From assembly GCF_025336485.1 (NCBI RefSeq), contig NZ_JAODAB010000003.1, positions 186,001-250,000 of the forward strand: DNA of 64,000 bases, given 5' to 3'. The DNA comes from Pseudomonas citri (lineage in GTDB: Bacteria; Pseudomonadota; Gammaproteobacteria; Pseudomonadales; Pseudomonadaceae). This document shows, one piece after another, positions 36,635 through 46,288 of this stretch. Both the position numbers and the translations under genes were made by a program. Numbering within the stretch: the stretch's first letter is position 1; each line of letters begins with the position of its first letter. A model generated the notes under the pieces. That model did no database searches. It saw only the letters and a list, made by a program, of their open reading frames with translations, and was not told the origin of the DNA.

Positions 36635-38151
36635 CCGAGGCCATGCCAGACGCGACCGTCGCGGGTCAGCAGGTCGTTGGCGGTCGACGGGCCATCTTCG
36701 CCGGCCTTGTAGGGTTGCACCGAAGCATCCTGTTGCCAGGCATCGAGGAACGGTTGCACCGCGCGCCAGCCGTTTTCGATGTTGTCGGCGCGCTGGAACA
36801 GCGTCTGGTCGCCGGTCAGGCAATCGTAGATCAGCGTTTCGTAGCCCGTGGACGGCTGCATTTCAAAGAAATCCTTGTAGGCAAAGCCCAGTTCGATGTT
36901 GGCCATGTCGAGCGACGGCCCCGGCCGTTTGGCCAAGAGGTCGAACCACATGCCTTCGTTGGGCTGAATCTGGATTTTCAAGTACGTAGGTTGCAGTTCG
37001 TTGACCTCCGTGTCACGAAACGGCGCATAGGGCGCGGGCTTGAAGCAGATGACGATCTCCGTGTCCCGCACGCTCATGCGCTTGCCGGTGCGCAGGTAGA
37101 ACGGCACGCCCACCCAGCGCCAGTTATCGATCATGACCTTGAGGGCTACATAGGTTTCGGTGTTGCTGTCGGCCGCCACGTTGGCTTCCTGGCGATAGCC
37201 ATTCACCGCTTTGCCGGCAACTTCTGCGGCGGTGTACTGGCCGCGAATCGAGTTGGCGCGGGCCTGCTCCACTGTCCAGGGCCGGATCGCCCCGATGACC
37301 TTGGCCTTTTCCCCACGCACTGCATCTGCACCGAAGGCGGCCGGCGGTTCCATGGCGACCATGGCCAGCAGTTGAAACAGATGATTGGGGACCATGTCCC
37401 GCAGGGCGCCAGTGTGCTCATAAAAACTGCCACGGGTTTCCACGCCGACGGTTTCGGCGGCGGTGATTTGCACATGGTCGATGTAATGGTTGTTCCAGAA
37501 TGCCTCGAACAGGCTGTTGGAGAAACGGCTGACGAGTATGTTCTGCACCGTTTCCTTGCCCAGGTAATGGTCGATCCGATAGATCTGTTTCTCGCTCATG
37601 ACCTTGAGCAGGCAAGCGTTGAGCGCTTCGGCGGTTTGCAGGTCGGAGCCGAATGGTTTTTCGATCACCACCCTGCGGAACGCGCCCTCATGCTCCTCGA
37701 GCAGCCCGGCCGTGCCAAGGCGACTGACCACCTCACTGAAGAAGCGCGGCGCGGTCGCCAAGTAGAAAACCGCGTTGCCGGTGCCGCTGGCGGCGATCTT
37801 CGCCGCCAGCGCTGCGTAAGTGTCATCTTCGAGGAAATCACCCTGGACGTAGCTGATGCCCTTGGCCAGCTTGGCCCACAGCAGCGGGTCGAGCGCACGG
37901 TCGGCATCGCCGCCCTTGCCCGCCGCTTCCTGGCGGATGAAGTCCGCGAGTTTCTTGGCGAAGTCCACATCGCTGATGGCGTTGTGGTCGACGCCCACGA
38001 TGCGCAGCCCATCATCCAGCAGACCGTCGCGGCTGAGGTGATAAAGCGCTGGCATCAACAGGCGTTTTACCAGGTCGCCATGGGCGCCGAACAAAAACAA
38101 CGTGGTCGGCGGCGCGGGTTCGGCCGTGGATTGGCTGGCGATCGTGGTCAT
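36631..38151 (-). CDS. zwf: Glucose-6-phosphate 1-dehydrogenase
   Basis: 506 residues. The dinucleotide loop region is [21 protein letters not shown] (about 19-39), and the catalytic segment is [20 protein letters not shown] (about 194-213). It oxidises glucose 6-phosphate to 6-phosphoglucono-lactone with NAD(P)+. It is translationally coupled on both sides, overlapping gnd by four bases upstream and the HAD gene by four downstream. Pseudomonads often have several zwf paralogues. The linkage to gnd marks this one as part of an oxidative pentose phosphate branch rather than the Entner-Doudoroff cluster. Confidence 0.95.
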   Translation of the reverse strand: MTTIASQSTAEPAPPTTLFLFGAHGDLVKRLLMPALYHLSRDGLLDDGLRIVGVDHNAISDVDFAKKLADFIRQEAAGKGGDADRALDPLLWAKLAKGISYVQGDFLEDDTYAALAAKIAASGTGNAVFYLATAPRFFSEVVSRLGTAGLLEEHEGAFRRVVIEKPFGSDLQTAEALNACLLKVMSEKQIYRIDHYLGKETVQNILVSRFSNSLFEAFWNNHYIDHVQITAAETVGVETRGSFYEHTGALRDMVPNHLFQLLAMVAMEPPAAFGADAVRGEKAKVIGAIRPWTVEQARANSIRGQYTAAEVAGKAVNGYRQEANVAADSNTETYVALKVMIDNWRWVGVPFYLRTGKRMSVRDTEIVICFKPAPYAPFRDTEVNELQPTYLKIQIQPNEGMWFDLLAKRPGPSLDMANIELGFAYKDFFEMQPSTGYETLIYDCLTGDQTLFQRADNIENGWRAVQPFLDAWQQDASVQPYKAGEDGPSTANDLLTRDGRVWHGLG

Positions 38152-39128
38152 TTTTTCGGTGTCTCCACGTGGCCGCCAAAGCCGAAGCGCATGGCCGAGA
38201 GCATCTTGTCACCGTACGTGCTTTGCTGGCGCGAGCGGAAACGGGCGAACAGCGAACTGGACAGTACCGGCACCGGCACCGCTTGCTCGATGGCGGCCTC
38301 GATGGTCCAGCGCCCTTCACCACTGTCGGCCACTTCGCCGGAAAAACCGTCCAGTTTCGGATCGACAGCCAACGCGTCGGCAGTCAGGTCCAGCAGCCAG
38401 GACGAAACCACGCTGCCACGCCGCCAGACTTCGGCGATATCGGCGACGTTCAAATCGAAACGTTGCTCCGCTGGCAGGCTTTCGCTGGATTTGGTCTTGA
38501 GGATGTCAAAGCCCTCGGCAAAGGCCTGCATCATGCCGTACTCGATACCGTTGTGAATCATCTTCACGAAATGCCCCGAACCCGCCGGGCCCGCGTGGAT
38601 GTAGCCACGCTCGGCACGATCATCGTCAGATTTGCGGTCACGGGTGCGCGGGATGTCGCCCATGCCCGGCGCCAGGGCGTCGAACAGCGGGTCCAGGCGT
38701 TTCACCACGCCGGCGTCGCCGCCGATCATCATGCAGTAACCGCGTTCCAGGCCCCAGACACCGCCGGAAGTGCCGACATCGATGTAGTCCAAGCCCTTTT
38801 CCGACAAGGCCTGGGCACGACGGATGTCGTCCTTGTAGTACGTATTGCCGCCGTCAATGATCACATCGCCCGGCTCGAGCAACTCACTGAGGGCGTTGAT
38901 GGTGTCTTCGGTGGGGGCGCCGGCCGGCAACATGACCCAGACCGCCCGTGGTTTTTCCAGGCCGGCTACCAATGCTGCCAGATCGCCAGCACCTGTGGCG
39001 CCTTCCTGGGACAGATTTTCGACAAAAGCGGCATTGCGGTCATAGACCACGGTGGCGTGGCCTTTGAGCATCAGGCGCCGTGCAATATTGCCGCCCATGC
39101 GGCCCAATCCGATGATTCCGAGTTGCAT
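38148..39128 (-). CDS. gnd: 6-phosphogluconate dehydrogenase, short NAD-type (decarboxylating)
   Basis: 326 residues, the short GndA/YqeC form rather than the 470-residue enzyme. It has the Rossmann loop [13 protein letters not shown] (6-18), the substrate segment [21 protein letters not shown] (about 120-140) and the catalytic [18 protein letters not shown]. It converts 6-phosphogluconate to ribulose 5-phosphate and CO2. The ribosome site AGGGAGC lies before the ATG. It is the first gene of the gnd-zwf-HAD operon; the promoter should lie in the 290-base spacer upstream. Confidence 0.94.
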   Translation of the reverse strand: MQLGIIGLGRMGGNIARRLMLKGHATVVYDRNAAFVENLSQEGATGAGDLAALVAGLEKPRAVWVMLPAGAPTEDTINALSELLEPGDVIIDGGNTYYKDDIRRAQALSEKGLDYIDVGTSGGVWGLERGYCMMIGGDAGVVKRLDPLFDALAPGMGDIPRTRDRKSDDDRAERGYIHAGPAGSGHFVKMIHNGIEYGMMQAFAEGFDILKTKSSESLPAEQRFDLNVADIAEVWRRGSVVSSWLLDLTADALAVDPKLDGFSGEVADSGEGRWTIEAAIEQAVPVPVLSSSLFARFRSRQQSTYGDKMLSAMRFGFGGHVETPKK

Positions 39129-39212
39129 GTGCTGATGCTCCCTACTACAAATAAAGGTAAGTCAAAGGTTTAGCTCCGACTACAAAGGAGGTTAGTCCAG
39201 AGCATTGCTACA

Positions 39213-39249
39213 TAGTTTCCGGGTAATAGTAATAGCTTCCGGGTAATTG
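39213..39249. repeat. Phased 17-base direct repeats upstream of gnd
   Basis: TAGTTTCCGGGTAATAG (39213-39229) and TAGCTTCCGGGTAATTG (39233-39249) share 15 of 17 bases and start exactly 20 bases apart, two helical turns. They lie about 85-120 bases before gnd and 170 bases before the small gene at 39419. The layout fits a tandem regulator site. Confidence 0.45.
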
Positions 39250-39418
39250 GAGAGATCACACAGTAACGCTCCGAACCCGGTGAAGGCACAGCGACCATGA
39301 AAAATAAAAAAGTTCCAATCACAAGCAAAAGAAATCAGAATCGGCGCCGATAGTAGGGTGTCGACCAAAATACTGGCGGCATCTCTACAGTTGATGTACG
39401 CCATTTGCGAGGTGAGCA

Positions 39419-39592
39419 ATGGGCCCAGTCGTTACAGCACGTCCTCCCCAAACCCTTTACGTGACCATTCGTCGCGACGAATTACGCCTGCTTAAAGAAG
39501 AGCGCGACCTGCTACTCGAAGAAGTGACGCAGTTACGCATGCAGCTGCAACACGTCCAACTGTCCTCTCAGAACCAGGCGATGGTTCGATAA
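39419..39592 (+). CDS. Small coiled-coil protein, 57 residues
   Basis: A short frame with normal codon use, starting MGPVVTARPPQTLYVTIRRD and continuing into a charged heptad helix (LRLLKEERDLLLEEVTQLRMQLQ) likely to form a coiled coil. The ribosome site GAGGTGAG is five bases before the ATG. It is short and easily missed in annotation. No function is known; a small DNA- or protein-associated factor is conceivable. A hairpin follows at 39613. Confidence 0.7.
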   Translation: MGPVVTARPPQTLYVTIRRDELRLLKEERDLLLEEVTQLRMQLQHVQLSSQNQAMVR

Positions 39593-39612
39593 TCGCCCTG
39601 GAAGCACCTGAA

Positions 39613-39640
39613 AAGTGGCACCGCCAACGCGGTGTCACTT
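39613..39640 (+). terminator. Hairpin after the 57-residue gene
   Basis: AAGTGGCACCGC (39613-39624) pairs with GCGGTGTCACTT (39629-39640), loop CAAC, with one mismatch. There is no U-tract, so termination efficiency is uncertain. Confidence 0.5.
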
Positions 39641-39839
39641 GAAAACCGCATCCTCTTTGTTGTCGCTAGCTGCTCCTTTGGGCTGCTGCATTCGCGCCTG
39701 TGCCAGCATTTTGTAAGCAAAAAACTCACAAAGTTTTCACAACCGGCCCGCGATACTCCCCGCCTTTAAGGTTTCTCGACATTTGCCTGCGGTCACCCAT
39801 GGGGACCGGCAGCATCGTCGACAAGGGCTGGAGCGCTTG

Positions 39840-41579
39840 ATGAGCTTGTTCAAACGCAGCAAAACGACTGCGAAAGGTTTCGACTGGGCCGGACTCGGCT
39901 GGCTGTTCCTGTTCTTCTGGTATTTCTCGGGCATTACCCAACTGCTTATCCTCCTGAGCGACACCTCCGGCTTCTCCGGGTTTCGCCAGGCCTTCGTGAT
40001 GAGTGCGTTGTGGCTGGCTCCCCTGCTGCTCTTCCCTGCCCGCACGCGCTTGCTCGCTGCATTGATCGGCATCGTGTTGTGGGCCTGTTCCATGGCCAGC
40101 CTGGGCTATTTCTTCATTTACCAGCAGGAGTTTTCCCAGAGCGTCATCTTCATCATGTTCGAGTCGAACGTGGCCGAAGCCGGCGAATACCTGACGCAAT
40201 ATTTTGCCTGGTGGATGGTTGCGGCTTTCCTGCTCCACACCGCTGTCGGCTACTGGCTCTGGACGCGCCTGCGCCCGGTGTACCTGCCTCGCAGCCAGGC
40301 CTTGGTGGCGGCCGTTGTCATCGTGGTGGCGGTGGTCGGCTATCCACTGATCAAGCAGACCCAGCGCACCGGCAGCTTCGCCAGCGGCCTGGAGAAATTC
40401 GAAGATCGCATCGAGCCTGCCGTGCCATGGCAAATGGTGGTGGCGTACCGTCGCTACAGCGAACAATTGGAAAACATGCAAGGCATGCTGCACAGCGCCA
40501 GCAAGATCGCGCCACTGCAAAACCTCAAGGACGCCATGGCCGAGCAACCGGCGACCCTGGTGCTGGTGATTGGCGAATCCACCAACCGCCAGCGCATGAG
40601 CCTCTACGGCTACCCGAGGGAAACCACGCCGGAATTGGACAAGCTCAAGGGTGAGCTTTCGGTGTTCGACAATGTCATCACGCCGCGCCCCTACACCATC
40701 GAAGCGCTGCAACAAGTGCTGACGTTCGCCGACGAAGAGAACCCGGACTTGTACCTGAGCACACCCTCGCTGGTGAGCATGATGAAACAGGCCGGCTACA
40801 AAACCTTCTGGATCACCAACCAGCAGACCATGACCAAGCGCAACACCATGCTCACGACCTTCTCCCAACAGGCCGACGAGCAGGTGTATCTGAACAACAA
40901 CCGCAACCAGAACGCCGCGCAATACGATGGCGACGTGATCGAGCCGTTCAACAAGGCCCTGGCCGATAGCGCGCCGCGCAAGCTGATCGTGGTGCACCTG
41001 CTCGGTACGCACATGAGCTATCAGTACCGCTATCCGCCGACCTTCAACAAGTTCACCGACCGCCAGGGCGTGCCGGCAGGCTTGCGTGACGATCAGGTCC
41101 CGACCTACAACAGCTACGACAATGCGGTGCTGTACAACGACTTTGTCGTATCCAGCCTGATCAAGGACTACGCCAAGACCGACCCCAATGGCTTCCTGCT
41201 GTACCTGTCGGACCACGGCGAGGACGTCTTCGATTCGCAAGGCCATGAAACCCTGGGCCGCAACGAAGGCAAGCCGACGGCACCGATGTACACCATTCCG
41301 TTCATCGCCTGGGCGTCGCCTAAATGGCGCGACAGCCATGACTGGAGTTTTGCCGGTGATCTGTCACGGCCTTACAGCAGCTCGCAGTTGATTCATACCT
41401 GGGCGGATTTGGCTGGCTTGAGTTTTGATGAGCTGGATCACAGCAAGAGTCTGGTCAGCAATGATTTCAAGGCCCGGCCACTGTTGATTGGCAATCCTTA
41501 CGAGAGCCAGCACAAAGGGTTGATTGATTTCAGTTTGATGCAGCCCAAGGCTCCGCCGGTCAAGGTTGTGCAGCAGTAA
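39840..41579 (+). CDS. cptA: Phosphoethanolamine transferase (CptA/EptA family)
   Basis: 579 residues with an N-terminal membrane part of about five helices (about 15-185) and a C-terminal periplasmic sulfatase-like domain. Metal and catalytic motifs include LVLVIGESTNRQRMSLYGYP, the threonine region TPRPYTIEAL, the HLLGTHMSY segment and YLSDHGEDVFDS. It transfers phosphoethanolamine from phosphatidylethanolamine to lipopolysaccharide (core heptose or lipid A). The start at 39840 has GGAGCG upstream; the longer frame to 39783 has no such site. CptA versus EptA cannot be settled from sequence alone. Confidence 0.85.
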   Translation: MSLFKRSKTTAKGFDWAGLGWLFLFFWYFSGITQLLILLSDTSGFSGFRQAFVMSALWLAPLLLFPARTRLLAALIGIVLWACSMASLGYFFIYQQEFSQSVIFIMFESNVAEAGEYLTQYFAWWMVAAFLLHTAVGYWLWTRLRPVYLPRSQALVAAVVIVVAVVGYPLIKQTQRTGSFASGLEKFEDRIEPAVPWQMVVAYRRYSEQLENMQGMLHSASKIAPLQNLKDAMAEQPATLVLVIGESTNRQRMSLYGYPRETTPELDKLKGELSVFDNVITPRPYTIEALQQVLTFADEENPDLYLSTPSLVSMMKQAGYKTFWITNQQTMTKRNTMLTTFSQQADEQVYLNNNRNQNAAQYDGDVIEPFNKALADSAPRKLIVVHLLGTHMSYQYRYPPTFNKFTDRQGVPAGLRDDQVPTYNSYDNAVLYNDFVVSSLIKDYAKTDPNGFLLYLSDHGEDVFDSQGHETLGRNEGKPTAPMYTIPFIAWASPKWRDSHDWSFAGDLSRPYSSSQLIHTWADLAGLSFDELDHSKSLVSNDFKARPLLIGNPYESQHKGLIDFSLMQPKAPPVKVVQQ

Positions 41580-41623
41580 CTGGGGGCGCTCCCCCAACAC
41601 TCAAACCTTAAACCGCAACCCCT

Positions 41624-41744
41624 TGTGGCGAGGGAGCTTGCTCCCGCTCGGGTGCGCAGCAGCCGCATACCAGGCAATGCGGTTTACCTGGAACAATGCA
41701 GGGGCCTGCTTCGCAGGCCAGCGGGAGCAAGCGCCCTCGCCACA
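41624..41744. repeat. REPIN between cptA and the acetyltransferase gene
   Basis: TGTGGCGAGGGAGCTTGCTC at 41624 and CCAGCGGGAGCAAGCGCCCT at 41718, ending CGCCACA at 41744, form an inverted pair. The inner sequence also contains GGGCCTGCTTCGCAGGCC, a small extra hairpin. It lies between convergent genes. Confidence 0.9.
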
Positions 41745-41753
41745 GGGTTCCCA

Positions 41754-42248
41754 TCAAAGTGGCTTCGTCCAAAACAACATACGCCCATGAGCCGGATCGA
41801 ACATCCCAGCGGCAAAGCCAAACTTGGCATAGCTGGCCTGGGCCGCCGCGTTACCCTCGAGCACTTCCAGGGTGATTTTGCAGCAACCGCGCTGACGGGC
41901 AATGTCCTCAACCTTCTGCAGCATCTTCTGGCTCAGCCCTCGTCCACGAAAGGCCTCCATCACCATTACGTCATGGACGTTGACCAGGGGCCGACAGGCA
42001 AACGTCGAGAAGCCTTCGAAGCAGTTGACCAGTCCCGCCGGCTCGCCATTGACGAACGCCAGCACGCTGAACGCATGGGGACGCTTGGCCAGCTCGCCAG
42101 GCAGATGCAGCAGCACCGCGGCCGGCAGCGGCTGACCGCCCCCCATCGGGTCCTGCGCATAGCCATTGAGCACATGGCAGATGGCTTCGGCGTGGACCGG
42201 GTTGGTATAGCTGGCTTGCAGTACGAGAATACCCTTGGTTTCTTCCAT
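41754..42248 (-). CDS. GNAT-family N-acetyltransferase
   Basis: 164 residues with the GNAT core: LAFVNGEPAGLVNCFEGF (beta-strand 2-4 region), VHDVMVMEAFRGRGLSQKML with the acetyl-CoA pyrophosphate loop RGRGLS, and the C-terminal QASYAKFGF. The N-acceptor substrate is unknown. It lies 59 bases downstream of zapE on the same strand and could be its operon partner. Confidence 0.87.
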   Translation of the reverse strand: MEETKGILVLQASYTNPVHAEAICHVLNGYAQDPMGGGQPLPAAVLLHLPGELAKRPHAFSVLAFVNGEPAGLVNCFEGFSTFACRPLVNVHDVMVMEAFRGRGLSQKMLQKVEDIARQRGCCKITLEVLEGNAAAQASYAKFGFAAGMFDPAHGRMLFWTKPL

Positions 42249-42307
42249 GATGATGACTCTCTCACTCCGACGGTACCGCAGGCTCGACGCCTTCGGCGGG
42301 ATACAGG

Positions 42308-43429
42308 TCAGGCGGGCTGACCAAAACGTTGCAATTGCATTTCCTGGAGGCGACTGAGGGTACGGCGAAACGGGAATTGCAGATAGCCCTCGGTGTACAA
42401 CTCTTCCATCGGCACCGGAGCCGACAGGTACAGCGGCACCTTGCGGTCATAGCATTCGTCGACCAGCGCGATGAAACGTCGTACGCCGTCGTCGTGGACC
42501 GACAATTGTGGCAACTCGCGGTCACCGGCCTCGACCCGTTCGACACCGTCCTCGGTGCCACGGGCGATGCGTCCTTCGCGCTGTTCGGCGCTCAGGCACG
42601 GCACGTCACTGAGCAGGATGACGCTGAAGCGGTCGCACAGCGCCATGAAGTCCACGGCCGAGAATGGTTGCTCGCACAGGTCCCGATAGCGGCTCCACAG
42701 CACCGCATCGCTGGCCTGGAGCGGTTCGAGCAGGCGATGGCCGACCTCGACCGGCTCGCGGCCCTGCGCCTGTCCTGTTGTCAGTCGATTGAAGATGTTT
42801 TCCAAGGGGTCGGGTTGGCCGGGCTCGCGCAGCCAATACCGTTGCTGCAACTGGCCGGGATGCTGGCGATGATCCTGCCAGCCATTCACCGGCACAACCT
42901 GCATGTGCTGCTCGATCGCGCGGATGGTCGGCAGGAAGCGCTCGCGATTGTGGCCGTTGGCGTAGAGTTCCTGCGGCGGCAGGTTGGAGGTACTCACCAT
43001 CACCATGCCCTGCTCGAACATCACCTGGAACAAGCGCCCGAGGAGGATGGCATCGCCAATGTCGCTGACAAACAGTTCGTCGAAACACAGCACCCGCACT
43101 TCTGCACTCAGTTCCCGGGCCAGGGCCTGCAACGGATCCGGCGTACCGGTGAGCTGGAATGAGCGTTGATGGACCCACGCCATGAAATGATGGAAGTGCT
43201 GGCGTCGGGCCGGGACCTTGAGACTTTCGTAGAAACGGTCCATCAACCAGGTCTTGCCACGCCCCACCGGGCCCCAGAGATAAATACCCTGGATTGACTT
43301 ACGGCCCTCGTGTAATGCCTTGTGGCATTGCTCCAGCGCCATGATGGCTAACTCCTGGGCTTCGTCCTGGACGAAGCCGTTGCACTCGATGGCGTGCTGC
43401 CAGGCGCTCAAGGGGGAATCGAAAGTCAT
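42308..43429 (-). CDS. zapE: Cell-division ATPase ZapE (AFG1/LACE1 family)
   Basis: 373 residues. Walker A is GPVGRGKTWLMDRFYE (about 75-90) and Walker B VLCFDELFVSDI; segments RFLPTIRAIEQHM and VDFMALCDRFSVILLSDVP are family markers. ZapE associates with the FtsZ ring and is linked to constriction under stress. The start at 43429 is preferred; the frame extends to 43498 without support. The central region is somewhat diverged and longer than usual (QDHRQHPGQLQQRYWL), perhaps a lineage-specific insertion. Confidence 0.88.
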   Translation of the reverse strand: MTFDSPLSAWQHAIECNGFVQDEAQELAIMALEQCHKALHEGRKSIQGIYLWGPVGRGKTWLMDRFYESLKVPARRQHFHHFMAWVHQRSFQLTGTPDPLQALARELSAEVRVLCFDELFVSDIGDAILLGRLFQVMFEQGMVMVSTSNLPPQELYANGHNRERFLPTIRAIEQHMQVVPVNGWQDHRQHPGQLQQRYWLREPGQPDPLENIFNRLTTGQAQGREPVEVGHRLLEPLQASDAVLWSRYRDLCEQPFSAVDFMALCDRFSVILLSDVPCLSAEQREGRIARGTEDGVERVEAGDRELPQLSVHDDGVRRFIALVDECYDRKVPLYLSAPVPMEELYTEGYLQFPFRRTLSRLQEMQLQRFGQPA

Positions 43430-43562
43430 ACGGCCCGGGTCCGGAAAACGAAGGTGGGGAGTATGCCATGACAGCAGGGGCGATGAGTCACAACTCAACG
43501 TCCTGTGCTCAACACATTCCCCACTGACTCAGCACCACAACAGCGTTCCGGAGTGTGGCTCT

Positions 43563-43904
43563 TCAGATCGAGATATCCAGCCGGCTGATCTTCCCCTGCT
43601 CATCCAGCCGGAAGGTATAGCGCAGCTCCAGCGGGCTGCCGGGGAAGGTCCCCGAGATCAAGTTGTGCACCAGTACCTTGCCGGTGCGTTGTTGCACATT
43701 GAGTACTTCCACCCGTGGCTGGAAACGTCGGGCGGTGTCTTCCATCCATTGGGCGATGGCCTGGGTACCCGCGCGGTGCTGGCCCTCATCGAACACGTTG
43801 GCGTCCTCGGCGAAGAAACGCGTCACCGCCGAACTGTCACGGGCGTTGGCCGCCGCAATGTAGCCGGCGATGGCCGGGGCCAGGGAAGAGACGGGATTGG
43901 TCAT
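43563..43904 (-). CDS. SnoaL-like (NTF2 fold) protein
   Basis: 113 residues of the cone-shaped NTF2/SnoaL fold: an N-terminal helix pair AGYIAAANARDSSAVTRFFAEDANVFDEGQ, then strands RVEVLNVQQRTGKVLVHNLISG and LELRYTFRLDEQGKISRLDI. Such proteins bind or isomerise small molecules or act as dimerisation domains. It sits 51 bases downstream of a WYL-domain regulator on the same strand. That regulator probably controls it; the ligand is unknown. Confidence 0.82.
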   Translation of the reverse strand: MTNPVSSLAPAIAGYIAAANARDSSAVTRFFAEDANVFDEGQHRAGTQAIAQWMEDTARRFQPRVEVLNVQQRTGKVLVHNLISGTFPGSPLELRYTFRLDEQGKISRLDISI

Positions 43905-43955
43905 GGCATGGCTCCTTGTTTTATCGAACGGGCACCATGCTAGAACAGCGTCGTG

Positions 43956-44672
43956 TCAGTTTTTGTCAGGAGTGAAACGCCCGGTTTCGTCCAGCTGCAT
44001 CAGTGCAAACCAGCCTCGCAGCAAGTCGCTGCGTCGCCCCGGATAACGCCCACCCTGCTCGCTGGCAGCGGCAATCCGGTCAGTGCGGAAGGTTCGATAG
44101 GCGCCGCGCAGTTCGCACCAGGCCACCACCACCCGCGCCTCATTGAAAAAGCCCAGAGCCAGCGGCCAGATCAGACGCTGGCTCGGGGTTTTGTTCACGT
44201 CGGCATAATCAATGTGCAACTTGGCCTGGGTGCGAATGGCCTGGCGGTACACGTTCAGTTCGACGGTGTTCTGCGGATAGCCGTAACCCGGCGGGCCGGG
44301 CAGTACCGTGGGGTTGCGCAAGGCGTCGCGCACATCCGGCGCCAGCACCGCGGCGACTTTCGCCAACGCATCGGCGGCAGCCTTGCCGAGCACCTCGTCG
44401 CCACGCTGATCCACGTAGCGCAAGCCCAGCACAATGGCCTCGATTTCATCGGCGGTGAACATCAACGGCGGCAGGAACAGGCCACTGCGCAAAACATAAC
44501 CGATGCCGGCCTCACCCTGGATCGGCGCGCCAAGGGCCGTGAGTTCGGCGATGTCGCGGTACAAGGTGCGCTCGGAGACTTTCAGTTCAGCCGCCAACGT
44601 CGCGGCGGTGACCGGGCAACGCTTGCCCCGCAGGACTTGCAGCAAAGTGAGCAGCCGGGTGGTACGCGACAC
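43956..44672 (-). CDS. YafY-type HTH/WYL-domain transcriptional regulator
   Basis: 238 residues. The N-terminal DeoR-like helix-turn-helix (RLLTLLQVLRGKRCPVTAATLAAELKVSERTLYRDI, residues 6-41) is followed by a WYL domain (about 135-215) of the PafC/YafY class that senses small ligands or nucleic acid. It precedes and likely controls the SnoaL-like gene. The effector is unknown. Confidence 0.85.
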   Translation of the reverse strand: MSRTTRLLTLLQVLRGKRCPVTAATLAAELKVSERTLYRDIAELTALGAPIQGEAGIGYVLRSGLFLPPLMFTADEIEAIVLGLRYVDQRGDEVLGKAAADALAKVAAVLAPDVRDALRNPTVLPGPPGYGYPQNTVELNVYRQAIRTQAKLHIDYADVNKTPSQRLIWPLALGFFNEARVVVAWCELRGAYRTFRTDRIAAASEQGGRYPGRRSDLLRGWFALMQLDETGRFTPDKN

Positions 44673-44808
44673 GATGGATTGTCCGCAAGGAAAAAGTTGA
44701 CGCAGATTAGCAGAGGCTGGTGTCAGAAATTGTCAGGAGCTTCTGTGGCGAGGGGGCGCGGTGGGTTATCGTGCTCTTCCGAGTTTTTCATTTCTTGAGA
44801 GCCTAGCC

Positions 44809-45279
44809 ATGCGCAGAATCCTCGGCCTTTCCCTTGTCCTGATGCTGCTCAGCCTGAGCGCCTGCGCCCTCTTCCCGCACCGCGACCCGCTGAACATCAA
44901 CGTGGTCGGCATCGAGCCGTTGCCCAACCAGGGCCTGGAGATGCGTTTCGCGGTGAAATTGCGGGTGCAGAACCCCAACGAAACCGCCATCGACTACAAC
45001 GGCGTGGCGCTCAACCTGGAGGTGAACGACCGGACGCTGGCCACCGGCGTCAGTGACCAGGCCGGCTCCATCCCGCGATTCTCCGAAGCGATCGTGAGCG
45101 TCCCGGTGAGCATTTCGGCGTTTTCCGTGCTGCGCCAGACCCTGGGCCTGAGCCAGACCCAAAGCCTGGAGAACCTGCCCTATGTGCTCAAGGGCAAGCT
45201 CGCCGGAGGCGCGTTCGGTACCCTGCGCTTTGTCGACCGCGGTACCCTCGACCTGCCGGGCGCCAGCGAGCCGTGGTGA
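44809..45279 (+). CDS. LEA14-like (WHy domain) lipoprotein
   Basis: 156 residues. A lipoprotein signal ends in the lipobox LSAC (Cys about 20), followed by a WHy/LEA type 2 domain (about 35-150): VKLRVQNPNETAIDYNGVALNLEVNDR is the typical segment. These domains are linked to desiccation or stress tolerance, and the protein should be anchored to a membrane facing the periplasm. The start at 44809 gives the signal peptide; the frame extends to 44761. Confidence 0.85.
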   Translation: MRRILGLSLVLMLLSLSACALFPHRDPLNINVVGIEPLPNQGLEMRFAVKLRVQNPNETAIDYNGVALNLEVNDRTLATGVSDQAGSIPRFSEAIVSVPVSISAFSVLRQTLGLSQTQSLENLPYVLKGKLAGGAFGTLRFVDRGTLDLPGASEPW

Positions 45280-45280
45280 A

Positions 45281-46204
45281 TCAACCGATGAAGCGCACGC
45301 CGGGCTTGGCGCGCTCGTCCACCACCAGCTCGAAGACGTCCGGCCGGGCGTAGTGCCCGACCACGTCATAGTCATAGCGCGCCCGCACCAGCTCATCGGT
45401 GTCGATTTCGGCGATCAACAGCCCGGCGGTGTCCTTCAGCGGGCCTGCCAGCACGTCGCCCATGGGCCCGACGATCACACTGCCGCCGGCGATCAGCGCA
45501 CGTTCGGCCGGCCAATTCGCCACCTCGATGCCCAGGGCCTGCGGCGAAGCCTGGACCTGGCAGGCACTGACCACGAAACAACGGCCTTCGTGGGCGATAT
45601 GGCGCATGGTCACCTGCCACATGTCCCGCTCATCGACGGTGGGCGCGCACCAGACGTCCACGCCCTTGGCGTACATCGCGGTGCGCAGCAGCGGCATCAT
45701 GTTCTCCCAGCACACCGCCGCGCCGACCCGGCCGACCTGGCTGTCAATCACCGGCAGCGTCGAGCCGTCGCCTTTGCCCCAGATCAGCCGCTCGGTGCCA
45801 GTGGGCATCAACTTGCGATGCCGGGCCACCAGGCCGGCATCGGGCTCGAAGTACAGGGCGGTGCAATACAGAGTGCTGCCGGCACGCTCGATGACGCCCA
45901 GCACCAGGCTCGCCCCCGTCCGCGCCGACAGCCCCGCCAGCGCCTCGGTTTCAACCCCGGGCACATCGATGGCATTGGCAAAATAGCGGGCAAACGCCTC
46001 GCGTCCTTCCGGCAGGCGATAGCCCAGTTGCGTCCCGAAGCCTTCGCCCTTGGGATAGCCACCCAGCAGTGCTTCAGGCATCACTACCAGGCGTGCGCCA
46101 GCCTCACGGATGGCGTCTTCATAGGAAAGAATCTGCGCCAGGGTTTCGCCTTTGCCGCCGGGCAAGGAACCGATCTGCAGGGCAGCGACAATGGATTTGG
46201 GCAT
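45281..46204 (-). CDS. Nitrilase-family carbon-nitrogen hydrolase
   Basis: 307 residues with the catalytic triad of the nitrilase superfamily: Glu44 in [13 protein letters not shown], Lys131 in RHRKLMPTG and Cys165 in [10 protein letters not shown]. The [12 protein letters not shown] and [14 protein letters not shown] motifs place it in the true nitrilase branch (nitrile to acid plus ammonia), not the amidase branches. The natural nitrile is unknown; plant-derived arylacetonitriles or cyanide-type nitriles are possibilities. It is divergent from a LysR regulator 84 bases away. Confidence 0.87.
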   Translation of the reverse strand: MPKSIVAALQIGSLPGGKGETLAQILSYEDAIREAGARLVVMPEALLGGYPKGEGFGTQLGYRLPEGREAFARYFANAIDVPGVETEALAGLSARTGASLVLGVIERAGSTLYCTALYFEPDAGLVARHRKLMPTGTERLIWGKGDGSTLPVIDSQVGRVGAAVCWENMMPLLRTAMYAKGVDVWCAPTVDERDMWQVTMRHIAHEGRCFVVSACQVQASPQALGIEVANWPAERALIAGGSVIVGPMGDVLAGPLKDTAGLLIAEIDTDELVRARYDYDVVGHYARPDVFELVVDERAKPGVRFIG

Positions 46205-46288
46205 GTTTTCAACTCCGTGATCATCAGGTGTTGCTGATTCTCATGCCGCGGCCGATCATGAATAAAGACCGAAACACTGCTAAATGAT

